Assembly (NCBI RefSeq): GCF_002086695.1
Contig: NZ_MVIH01000029.1
Span: 1 to 32,255 of the forward strand
Direction: 5' to 3'
Length of the DNA: 32,255 bases
Origin: Mycolicibacterium rhodesiae
GTDB taxonomy: Bacteria > Actinomycetota > Actinomycetes > Mycobacteriales > Mycobacteriaceae
Shown: positions 6,348 through 13,046 of the stretch, piece after piece
Position numbering within the stretch: position 1 is the stretch's first letter
Layout: every line of letters starts with the position of its first letter
Translations under genes and position numbers: made by a program
Notes under the pieces: generated by a model
What the model saw: only the letters and a program-made list of their open reading frames with translations
Told to the model about the DNA's origin: nothing
Database searches by the model: none

Positions 6348-7916
6348 ATGAGTGAAACCACCAAAGACTCAGGCGCACAGCAAAAGTCGGGAATGCACAT
6401 ACCAGGCTTCGCGCAGCTGCAACGGCTCGGTAAGAGCCTGATGCTCCCGATCGCCGTGCTTCCGGCGGCAGGCATCCTGCTGCGGCTCGGTCAGGACGAC
6501 CTGCTTGGCCGGATCAAGGCGCCGGTGATCGGCCCGTTCTTCCAGGCGATGAGCGCGGCGGGCGGAGCGCTGTTCAACAATCTAGCGTTGTTGTTCGCCG
6601 TCGGCGTCGCGATCGGGTTCGCCCGCAAGGCCGACGGTTCCACCGCGCTCTCGGCGGTGGTCGGCTACCTGGTGATGCAGGCGGTCTTCAAGACGATGTC
6701 GCCGTTCGTGCTTGCGGGGCAACTCGACAAGGCCGGCGACCAGGCGCAGATCAACTACAGCGTGTTCGGCGGAATCGTGGTCGGGCTGCTCACCGCGTGG
6801 CTGTTCGACCGGTACCACACCATCGCGTTGCCGCCGTACCTCGGCTTCTTCGGTGGCAGGCGCTTCGTCCCCATCGTCGTGTCGCTGGCGAGTCTCGTGG
6901 TGTCGTTCGCGATGAGCTACTTCTATCCGATCTTCGACGCGGGCCTCACCGGACTGGGCCATTTCATCGGCGGTGCCGGCGCACTCGGGGCGTTCGTCTA
7001 CGGCTTCGCCAACCGCATGCTGATTCCGTTGGGCCTGCACCACATCCTGAACTCGTACGTGTGGTTCATCTACGGCAGCTACCCGAGCGGTGACGGTCAT
7101 GTGGTCACCGGCGAACTCAGCCGGTTCGCCGCGGGCGACCCCAGCGCCGGACTGCTCACGTCGGGCTTCTACCCGATCCTGATGTTCGGCCTGCCCGGCG
7201 CGGCGTTGGCGATGATCCACGTGGCGAACAAGAAACAACGCAAGGTCGCGTTCGGCATTCTGTCCGCCGCCGCGCTCACCGCGTTCCTCACCGGTGTCAC
7301 CGAACCGCTGGAGTTCGCTTTCATGTTCGTGGCATTCCCGCTCTACATCGTGCACGCGGTGCTGACCGGGCTTTCGCTGGCCATCGCCTACCTGCTCGAC
7401 ATCCACCTGGGCTTCTCGTTCTCGGCCGGGCTGATCGATCTGCTGCTCTACGGCACCGCACCGGCGGCCAAGAACATTCCGCTGCTGATCGTCATGGGCC
7501 TGGTCTTCTTCGCGGTGTACTACCTGCTGTTCCGGTTCGCGATCACCCGATGGAACATGCGCACGCCCGGCCGTGAACCCGATGCCGAGTTCGACGCCGA
7601 GGAGCGGGCGAACCTGGGCGAGGGCGCCGAGTCGGCAACCGCGGTGGAGGCCGCGGGCCCGGTGAAGACCGCTCCCGCGATCACGGACAGCAGGGCTGAA
7701 CAGCTGATCGCGGCCTTCGGCGGGCGAGAGAACCTGCGCAGTGTCGACGCGTGCATCACCCGACTGCGGATGGAGGTCGTGGACGCAGCCAGAGTCGACC
7801 AGAACCGGCTGAAAAGCCTGGGTGCCGCCGGTGTGATCGAGGTGGGCAACAGCGTTCAGGCCGTTTTCGGGACCCAGGCCGAGGTGCTGAAGAACAAGAT
7901 CAACGACGCGCTGTGA
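6348..7916 (+). CDS. nagE: PTS EIICB permease, probably N-acetylglucosamine-specific
   Basis: This 522-residue membrane permease takes up and phosphorylates its sugar. The N-terminal EIIC domain (about residues 15-390) has many membrane segments, a basic GKSLMLPIAVLPAAGILLRLG start and the conserved FLTGVTEPLEF substrate motif. The C-terminal EIIB domain (about 445-522) has phosphocysteine Cys469 in VDACITRLR. A charged linker joins the domains. No EIIA domain is fused, which fits the separate EIIA gene divergent from it. Specificity for GlcNAc is inferred from nagA and nagB next door; a glucose permease is the main alternative. ATG 6348 follows GGGAGG at about 6331; the frame is open 17 codons upstream, but that reading lacks such a site. 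Confidence 0.93.
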   Translation: MSETTKDSGAQQKSGMHIPGFAQLQRLGKSLMLPIAVLPAAGILLRLGQDDLLGRIKAPVIGPFFQAMSAAGGALFNNLALLFAVGVAIGFARKADGSTALSAVVGYLVMQAVFKTMSPFVLAGQLDKAGDQAQINYSVFGGIVVGLLTAWLFDRYHTIALPPYLGFFGGRRFVPIVVSLASLVVSFAMSYFYPIFDAGLTGLGHFIGGAGALGAFVYGFANRMLIPLGLHHILNSYVWFIYGSYPSGDGHVVTGELSRFAAGDPSAGLLTSGFYPILMFGLPGAALAMIHVANKKQRKVAFGILSAAALTAFLTGVTEPLEFAFMFVAFPLYIVHAVLTGLSLAIAYLLDIHLGFSFSAGLIDLLLYGTAPAAKNIPLLIVMGLVFFAVYYLLFRFAITRWNMRTPGREPDAEFDAEERANLGEGAESATAVEAAGPVKTAPAITDSRAEQLIAAFGGRENLRSVDACITRLRMEVVDAARVDQNRLKSLGAAGVIEVGNSVQAVFGTQAEVLKNKINDAL

Positions 7917-7990
7917 CGGCCGAGCGGGCAGTATCGCTGAAACGGGGAAGTGTCGCACCCGCAGCGCATAGATCGCGTAGAGGAAACGCA

Positions 7991-8066
7991 TAGGCTTCGA
8001 ACCTTTACGGTTCCGTGCCCAAAGTGTGACCTGAGTAGACCACTGTTACCGAAGTGACATCAGTGG
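7991..8066 (+). promoter_or_regulatory. Possible promoter and leader of the secreted protein gene at 8107
   Basis: The 190 bases between nagE and the next gene contain TAGGCT at 7991-7996, a plausible -10, then a small hairpin GAACC-N5-GGTTC at 7999-8013 and an inverted repeat CCACTG/CAGTGG at 8040-8045 and 8061-8066. If the -10 is real, the leader is about 100 bases. I see no strong terminator for nagE here. Confidence 0.3.
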
Positions 8067-8106
8067 CTCTTGCTGTGAGCCGATCGAGCCAGAGTTGGGG
8101 ACCCAC

Positions 8107-8577
8107 ATGACCGTGCACATTTTCGATCGTGAATCGACCGGCGGCACCTCCTTTGCACTGCGATCGCTGATCGCCATGACAGGTGCATTTCTCGCCGCCG
8201 GAGCGTGGCCGGTGCCCGCCCATGCGGACACGGCCGGCGTCAGCAATCTGCTCAACTCCACCGGTATCAGTCAGCTGATCGAGCAGATCGGCCAACAGAT
8301 CTGTCCGATGCTGGTCAAGCCGGGTAGCAGCCTGGTCTCCAATGCCACCACAGCCAGCGGGCACGGCGGTCTTGCCTCCCAGGTGACCGGGTTCGTGGCC
8401 GAGCAGGCCATCCGGTCCCAGTGTCCGGCGGTGATGACCGAGCTCGCCAATGGGAACTTTGCGCCGCTGATGCAGATGCTCAGCACCGCCAACCAGGCGT
8501 CGGGCGCACTCAATACCCTCAACGGCGTGAGCGTGCCGTCGGTGCCGTTGCCGGCTGCCGGCGTGCTCAGCCCGTAG
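8107..8577 (+). CDS. Secreted protein of unknown function
   Basis: This is a 156-residue protein with a signal peptide. A polar n-region precedes the hydrophobic SLIAMTGAFLAAGAW core, and cleavage is likely after PAHA. The mature part has two Cys residues, in QQICPML and RSQCPAV, that could pair outside the cell, and ends in a Pro/Val-rich tail. ATG 8107 has GGGG six bases upstream; a TTG at 8095 would add four residues. I do not recognise a family with certainty. It resembles the many small Cys-paired exported proteins of mycobacteria and may share a transcript with the next small secreted gene. Confidence 0.82.
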   Translation: MTVHIFDRESTGGTSFALRSLIAMTGAFLAAGAWPVPAHADTAGVSNLLNSTGISQLIEQIGQQICPMLVKPGSSLVSNATTASGHGGLASQVTGFVAEQAIRSQCPAVMTELANGNFAPLMQMLSTANQASGALNTLNGVSVPSVPLPAAGVLSP

Positions 8578-8620
8578 CGGCGCCCCTGGCAAACGCTAAC
8601 GAATCTGGCTGCGCCGTCGA

Positions 8621-8626
8621 TATCGT
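8621..8626 (+). promoter_or_regulatory. -10 element before the second small secreted gene
   Basis: TATCGT fits TANNNT. A GTG at 8633 lies 6 bases downstream in the same frame as the gene. The promoter could therefore start a leaderless message at 8633, or give a 36-base leader to the GTG at 8669. Confidence 0.4.
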
Positions 8627-8668
8627 GGTTAAGTGATTGGACCCGAGGCCTGCTCGAGGCGGAATCAG

Positions 8669-8953
8669 GTGACTGTGAAACGACTTCTCATCGGCGCGTG
8701 TGCGGCGGCGCTCACGTCGGGATCGCTGGTGCTTGCCGCACCGGCGTCCGCCGACTGCCCGAATGGGACGGTCCAGAGCCGGTTCCCCGGGGTGTGTACG
8801 TCCGGCCCGTCCGGCGGCCAGGTCCCGCAGGCGATCGGCCCGGACAACGTGACCACCAATATCCAGCCCAATCAGATCCCCACGATGAACGGCATCCCCT
8901 GCAACCTGTGGCACTCGGTCACGTGCTGGGCGATGGCGCAGAACGGCGGCTAG
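8669..8953 (+). CDS. Small secreted Cys-containing protein
   Basis: This 94-residue protein has a signal peptide (basic VKRLL, hydrophobic stretch, cleavage near PASA), so the mature form is about 65 residues. The mature part has four Cys residues (CPNG, GVCTSG, IPCNLWH, VTCWAM), probably in two disulfides. GTG 8669 is chosen because GAGGCGGA lies just before it and the signal peptide then has normal length. A GTG at 8633, in frame and directly after a -10, would add 12 residues. The gene overlaps the convergent TetR gene by 4 bp. Similar tiny exported proteins are common in mycobacteria; no function is known. Confidence 0.82.
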   Translation: MTVKRLLIGACAAALTSGSLVLAAPASADCPNGTVQSRFPGVCTSGPSGGQVPQAIGPDNVTTNIQPNQIPTMNGIPCNLWHSVTCWAMAQNGG

Positions 8954-9564
8954 ATCTGCGCCGTCACGCTGCGCAGCCAGTCGATTCCCTGGTCCAGGGC
9001 GGCTTCCAGGTAACTCAGGTCGCCGGTCGCGAGCATGATGCCGACCCCGCCCTGGATGCCGGCCAGCAACGCTGCCGCGGCTCGCTCGGCGTTCACCGAA
9101 TCGGCCACCTTGCCCTGTTCCTGCATCGACCGGATGCCGGCCGCAATCGCGCCGCTCCACGCGACGATGAGCTCGGCTGTGACAGCCTCGGCCCCCGGGG
9201 TGGTGCGCCCGATCTCCGACATCAGCACCGCGATCGGGCAGTTCTGGCCCTGCTTGCGGTAGCGGTCGACCACGGAATCCCGCCACCGATGCCACGCCGC
9301 CCAGGACGTCAGCGCGCCGAGATGAGGCTGCTGGTCGTCGAGCACCATCTGGGACTCGAGCGCCGCGACCGCCAGCAGCAGCTGCTCCTTGCCGCCGGGG
9401 AAGTAGTGGAAGAGCTGGCTTTTGGAGGTGCGAGTGCGCGCCATGACGTCTTCGAGGGTGGTCAGCGCGACGCCGCGGGCGCGAATCTCGGCGGCGGCTC
9501 CCTCGATGATCCGCTGCCGCGTGGCCCGGCCCTTCGGCGTCAGATTTTGGACTTGCAGGTCCAT
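8950..9564 (-). CDS. TetR family transcriptional regulator
   Basis: This 204-residue repressor has an N-terminal TetR helix-turn-helix (about residues 10-57), including TLEDVMARTRTSKSQLFHYF, the recognition helix region ending in the usual YF.GKE. The C-terminal ligand domain with NCPIAVLMSEIGR resembles the LmrA/YxaF-like branch; the ligand is unknown. ATG 9564 is preferred because a TATGCT -10 (complement of 9577-9582) lies 12 bases upstream; an ATG at 9591 would add nine residues. It is divergent from an SDR gene, with two like palindromes in the 26 bases between them and over the starts, so it very probably represses itself and the SDR. Confidence 0.93.
   Translation of the reverse strand: MDLQVQNLTPKGRATRQRIIEGAAAEIRARGVALTTLEDVMARTRTSKSQLFHYFPGGKEQLLLAVAALESQMVLDDQQPHLGALTSWAAWHRWRDSVVDRYRKQGQNCPIAVLMSEIGRTTPGAEAVTAELIVAWSGAIAAGIRSMQEQGKVADSVNAERAAAALLAGIQGGVGIMLATGDLSYLEAALDQGIDWLRSVTAQI
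9548..9563. promoter_or_regulatory. Probable TetR operator 1
   Basis: TGGAC-TTGCAG-GTCCA has perfect 5-bp arms and lies on the first codons of the TetR gene. It shares the TGGAC-N6-GTCCA layout with the site that begins 35 bases to the right. The flanks (ATTT before, ATTT after) help make the whole divergent region a larger imperfect inverted repeat. Confidence 0.55.
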
Positions 9565-9582
9565 TTTTAGAGGCGAAGCATA

Positions 9583-9598
9583 TGGACTCATGAGTCCA
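9583..9598. promoter_or_regulatory. Probable TetR operator 2, on the SDR start codon
   Basis: TGGACTCATGAGTCCA is a perfect 16-bp palindrome. Its central CATG contains the ATG of the SDR gene on the plus strand and an alternative TetR ATG on the minus strand. The palindrome is seen directly. Binding by the adjacent TetR protein is inferred from position and from the second site at 9548. Confidence 0.7.
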
Positions 9599-10351
9599 AA
9601 AGATACCCGGTTGGCCGGGCGCAGAGCACTTGTCACCGGTTCAACAGGCGGCCTCGGGGTCGCCATCGCAAAGGCACTGGCCGCTGAGGGGGCGTTCGTG
9701 GTGGTGAGCGGGCGGGACAGCACCCGCGGCGACGCCGTCGTCACCGATATTCGTTCGGCAGGCGGGGACGCCGCCTTCGTCGCCGCCGATCTGGGAGCCG
9801 GGGGTGCCGCCGCCCGCCATCTGGCCGACGCCGCCACCGATGCGGCAGGCGGCATCGACATCCTGGTGAACAATGCGGCCACCTTGCTGATGCCCACCCC
9901 GACCGCCGAGATCACCGAGCAGGAGCTGCGAGATGTGTTCGGCGTCAACGTGTTTGCGCCATTCCTGCTGACCGGTGTGCTGGCACCGTCCATGGTTGCC
10001 CAGGGTGGCGGCGCGATCGTCAACATCGGCTCGATCACAGGGCTGCGCGGATCCAGCGGGTCGGCCGTCTACTGCGCCAACAAAGCCGCGATCCATTCGT
10101 TCACCCAGTCCTGGGCCGACGAGTACGGCCCGCACGGTGTTCGGGTCAACGCCGTGGCCCCCGGCCCGATCGGCACCGAACGGCAAGCCGAGTTCGCCGA
10201 CCACATCGCGCCGACGCTGAGTCGCCTGCCGTCGCGGCGGGTCAGTACCCCAGAGGAGGTCGCGGCCGCGGTCGTGTTCCTGGCCGGTGACGACGCCGCC
10301 AACATCCACGGAGCAGTCCTCAGCGTCGACGGTGGCTGGGCGGCAACCTGA
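9590..10351 (+). CDS. Short-chain dehydrogenase/reductase (SDR)
   Basis: This 253-residue classical SDR is NAD(P)-dependent. The cofactor motif TGSTGGLG is at 16-23, the structural NNA at 94-96, catalytic Ser148, and Tyr161/Lys165 in YCANK. The C-terminal DDAANIHGAVLSVDGGW is the usual end. The length matches the family. The substrate cannot be read from the sequence; oxidation or reduction of an alcohol/ketone is the family reaction. The ATG lies in the centre of a 16-bp palindrome and no clear ribosome binding site precedes it, so it may be leaderless and under tight control of the divergent TetR regulator. Confidence 0.93.
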   Translation: MSPKDTRLAGRRALVTGSTGGLGVAIAKALAAEGAFVVVSGRDSTRGDAVVTDIRSAGGDAAFVAADLGAGGAAARHLADAATDAAGGIDILVNNAATLLMPTPTAEITEQELRDVFGVNVFAPFLLTGVLAPSMVAQGGGAIVNIGSITGLRGSSGSAVYCANKAAIHSFTQSWADEYGPHGVRVNAVAPGPIGTERQAEFADHIAPTLSRLPSRRVSTPEEVAAAVVFLAGDDAANIHGAVLSVDGGWAAT

Positions 10352-10442
10352 TTCGAGGGTGGGCGGCAAGGAACCCCGAATTGGGTCGGGAAATCCGTCG
10401 TCAACGCCGGTGCCGACCCGCGCGGTGTCGCCTCGATCACAC

Positions 10443-10459
10443 CCCAGCAAACTGCTGGG
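10443..10459 (+). terminator. Possible terminator after the SDR gene
   Basis: CCCAGCA-AAC-TGCTGGG is a perfect 7-bp GC-rich stem with a 3-base loop, about 90 bases after the SDR stop. No T-run follows, which is common in mycobacteria. Confidence 0.4.
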
Positions 10460-10519
10460 CAGGGCGGTGTCCAGCAACCCCACAGCGTTGCAAGGCCGGG
10501 TCGGCGACCGCCGCGCTGA

Positions 10520-10525
10520 TAGGCT
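10520..10525 (+). promoter_or_regulatory. Possible -10 of the acyltransferase gene
   Basis: TAGGCT in the 261-base gap after the SDR gene would give a leader of about 80 bases to the acyltransferase ATG at 10613. The GTG five bases after it is in a different frame from the acyltransferase. Confidence 0.35.
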
Positions 10526-10612
10526 CCCAGGTGAAATCGCGGGGGCGGCGGGGTCCGACCCGTCTGACGAGGTGGCGTCGAAACGTAAAGCAAGAGTCGG
10601 ATTGGGTTCGGA

Positions 10613-11860
10613 ATGGGTTCTGTGCGAACCGGAGAAATCAAGGCGCTGACCGGTCTTCGCATCGTCGCCGCCCTATGGGTGGTGCTGTTCCACTTCCGGC
10701 CGCTGATCTGGGAAGCGTCACCGCGACTCAAGGACGACCTCGCGCCTCTGCTCAACGCCGGCGCCCAAGGCGTCGACCTGTTCTTCATCCTCAGCGGATT
10801 CGTGCTGACGTGGAACTACCTGGACCGGATGGGATCGCATTTCTCCGGGCGGGCCACCCTGCACTTCCTCTGGCTGCGGCTGTCCCGGGTCTGGCCGGTC
10901 TACCTGGTGACCATGCACCTCGCCGCCGCGTGGATCATCTTCACGCTGCACTTCGGCGTCACACCGTCGGCGGATGTCGAGAAGCTCACCGCAATCAGCT
11001 ATGTGCGTCAGCTGTTCATGGTCCAGCTCTGGTTCGAACCGTTCTTCGACGGCACCAGCTGGGACGGCCCGGCCTGGTCGATCAGCGCGGAATGGCTGGC
11101 CTACCTGCTCTTCGGCGGGATCATCCTGGTGATCTTCCGGATGGCGCGGGTGACCCGGGCGCGCACGCTGCTCTTCCTTGCCTTCGTCGCCGCGCTGCCG
11201 CCCACCCTGCTGTTGCTGGCCAGCGGCCACTTCTACACACCGTGGAGCTGGCTGCCCCGGATCGTGGCTCAGTTCCTGGCCGGCGCGCTGGCCTGCGCGG
11301 CGGTGCGACGGCTGCAGATCGGGCGGCGCGGCCAGCACATCTCGGGCATTGTCGCGGTACTGCTGACCGCCGCCATGGTCGGCATTCTGTACTACTACGA
11401 CGCCAACCCGGTGGCCGGGATGATCGACCCCGGCGGCCTGGTCGACGTGTTGTTCATGCCGCTGGTCGTCACGCTGGCGATCGGCGTCGGAACGCTGCCT
11501 GCGCTGCTGTCCACTCGGCTGCTGGTGTATGGGGGCCAGATCTCGTTCAGCCTCTACATGGTTCACGAGATCGTGCACACCTCGTGGAACTGGGCGGTGC
11601 AGGAGTACCAGATCGACCTGCCGAAATCGGTGCAGAAGATCGTCGTCGTCGGACTGATCCTCGCCGCGGTGGCCGGCGCGATGGCGCTCTATCACGGTGT
11701 CGAGGAACCGGCGCGGCGCTGGATGCGCAGGATGGTCGACTTCCGTGACGTCAAGCACGACAAGCACACCGGCCCGCCGGGGGCCGAGAGTGGCCGGCTG
11801 GCGTCCATCGACCACGCCCGCGATACCCACCCTCCGCAGACCTCGGCGCGGGCCGGGTAG
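10613..11860 (+). CDS. Acyltransferase family 3 (AT3) membrane protein
   Basis: This 415-residue integral membrane protein starts with LTGLRIVAALWVVLFHF, the AT3 signature with the Arg and His needed for acyl transfer, followed by GVDLFFILSGFVLTWNY. About ten membrane segments follow, then a hydrophilic tail of about 45 residues. Members move acyl (often acetyl) groups across the membrane onto glycans, lipids or peptidoglycan. The next gene is an anchored SGNH hydrolase; AT3 and SGNH domains often work as a pair or fusion, so O-acylation of an envelope glycan or glycolipid is the best inference. The acceptor is unknown. Confidence 0.92.
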   Translation: MGSVRTGEIKALTGLRIVAALWVVLFHFRPLIWEASPRLKDDLAPLLNAGAQGVDLFFILSGFVLTWNYLDRMGSHFSGRATLHFLWLRLSRVWPVYLVTMHLAAAWIIFTLHFGVTPSADVEKLTAISYVRQLFMVQLWFEPFFDGTSWDGPAWSISAEWLAYLLFGGIILVIFRMARVTRARTLLFLAFVAALPPTLLLLASGHFYTPWSWLPRIVAQFLAGALACAAVRRLQIGRRGQHISGIVAVLLTAAMVGILYYYDANPVAGMIDPGGLVDVLFMPLVVTLAIGVGTLPALLSTRLLVYGGQISFSLYMVHEIVHTSWNWAVQEYQIDLPKSVQKIVVVGLILAAVAGAMALYHGVEEPARRWMRRMVDFRDVKHDKHTGPPGAESGRLASIDHARDTHPPQTSARAG

Positions 11861-11903
11861 TAACGAAGCCAGCGTCGGTGTGCGACAACACCTTCGGAGG
11901 CAG

Positions 11904-11909
11904 TAGGCT
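11904..11909 (+). promoter_or_regulatory. -10 element of the SGNH hydrolase gene
   Basis: TAGGCT lies 28 bases before the GTG at 11938. It argues for that start rather than the in-frame GTG at 11878, which is upstream of the element. Confidence 0.4.
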
Positions 11910-11937
11910 GCCTGCGTCGGGCACGAGATTCAGTGGG

Positions 11938-12654
11938 GTGTCATTGATCCGCAAGCAAGGGCTTGTGCGCGTCATCACGACCGGCCTGTCGGCCGTCGCG
12001 GTGCTCGCCGCCGTCGTCGGCTACACCCGCCCGGCCGTCACCTACGAATTGGCCAATCGCGGTTCGGGTTTCAGCCGGATCGCGGTGATCGGCGATTCGT
12101 ACACCACCGGCACCGACGAGGGCGGCCAGGGGCCGCAGTCGTGGACATCGCGGGCCTGGCTGTTGCTGGCCGGTCAAGGCGCCAGGATCGACCCCGACGT
12201 GGCCGCCGAGGGCGGTGCCGGCTACGGGATCCGCGGCAACCACGGCAACCTGTTCGAGGACCTCACCGTGCGGGCCGTCGACCGCGACGACTCGCTGGTG
12301 GTGTTCTTCGGATCCCGCAACGACCAGCCCGTCGACATGCAGAAGTACCCGGTACTGGTCGGGGAGACCTTCCAGATCGTCCGCCGGGCGGCGCCCAAGG
12401 CCAAGCTCCTGGTGATCGGCCCGCCGTGGCCGACGGCCGACCCGCCGGGCGAGGTGCTGGCCCAGCGCGACATCCTGCGCGCCCAGGCCAGAGCCGTCGG
12501 AGCGGTCTTCATCGACCCCATCGCCGAAGGCTGGTTCGTCGGCCACCCCGAACTGATCGGTCCCGACGGCGTGCACCCCACCGACGCGGGACACGCCTAC
12601 ATGGCCGAGAAGATCGCGCCGCTCATCCGGAGCCAGCTGGCCATCCCGCTGTGA
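11938..12654 (+). CDS. Membrane-anchored SGNH/GDSL hydrolase
   Basis: This 238-residue SGNH hydrolase has one N-terminal membrane segment (about residues 10-30, VITTGLSAVAVLAAVVG), so its catalytic domain faces outside. Block I is VIGDSYTTG with nucleophile Ser54, block III is GSRNDQ, and block V is DGVHPTD with Asp210 and His213. Family members cleave or transfer ester groups. Placed directly after an AT3 gene, it probably acts as the outer transfer or editing partner in the same modification pathway. GTG 11938 is chosen because a TAGGCT -10 lies at 11904; the frame is open to GTG 11878. It ends 3 bases before the convergent CDGP gene. Confidence 0.9.
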   Translation: MSLIRKQGLVRVITTGLSAVAVLAAVVGYTRPAVTYELANRGSGFSRIAVIGDSYTTGTDEGGQGPQSWTSRAWLLLAGQGARIDPDVAAEGGAGYGIRGNHGNLFEDLTVRAVDRDDSLVVFFGSRNDQPVDMQKYPVLVGETFQIVRRAAPKAKLLVIGPPWPTADPPGEVLAQRDILRAQARAVGAVFIDPIAEGWFVGHPELIGPDGVHPTDAGHAYMAEKIAPLIRSQLAIPL

Positions 12655-12657
12655 GGA

Positions 12658-12918
12658 TCAGGGCCCGATCCAGGGCTGACTGTTGCCCAGGTTGTTCGCG
12701 TCCACCTGGTAGCACTGCTGCGGGGTGTTGAACCCGAACGCGCCTCCGGTCTCGCAGCGCTGAAAGAACCCGTTCGCATCGATCGGGCCGTCGCAGCGCT
12801 GGCCGCCGCCCCACGGTGTCCAGAGTCCCTGGCATCCCGCGCTCGCTGCGGGCGCGCCGATGATGCCGATACCGATGGCGGTGATCGTGCAGACCACCAC
12901 TGAACCGAGTTTCTTCAC
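12658..12918 (-). CDS. Small secreted CDGP-motif protein
   Basis: This 86-residue protein has a signal peptide (basic VKKLG, hydrophobic VVVCTITAIGIGIIG, cleavage near AASA). The mature part is about 60 residues with four Cys in the order C..RCDGP..RC..QQCY, which matches the mycobacterial CDGP-domain peptides. GTG 12918 is chosen because GAGGAGG lies about 8 bases before it; a TTG at 12939 would include that site. The function of these peptides is unknown; two disulfides outside the cell are likely. It is divergent from the S53 protease gene, which might process secreted proteins, though no direct link is shown. Confidence 0.83.
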   Translation of the reverse strand: MKKLGSVVVCTITAIGIGIIGAPAASAGCQGLWTPWGGGQRCDGPIDANGFFQRCETGGAFGFNTPQQCYQVDANNLGNSQPWIGP

Positions 12919-13046
12919 CGTCCACCTCCTCGACGACAAACCTCAAGTGAAGTTCGGATACCCGGTTCATCGCGGTGGCCGGCGAGATCGTTATCCCATC
13001 GCGTCCTCCGCGGTGCGGCAGGCCTCAGTGTGGGATCGTTTCGGTG

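Noticed and set aside
6582..7991. 469-codon open frame on the minus strand
   Set aside because: Antisense to nagE; translation is His/Arg/Gln-rich without domains. Shadow of the real gene.
10718..11830. 370-codon open frame on the minus strand
   Set aside because: Antisense to the AT3 gene, whose membrane pattern and motifs are clear.
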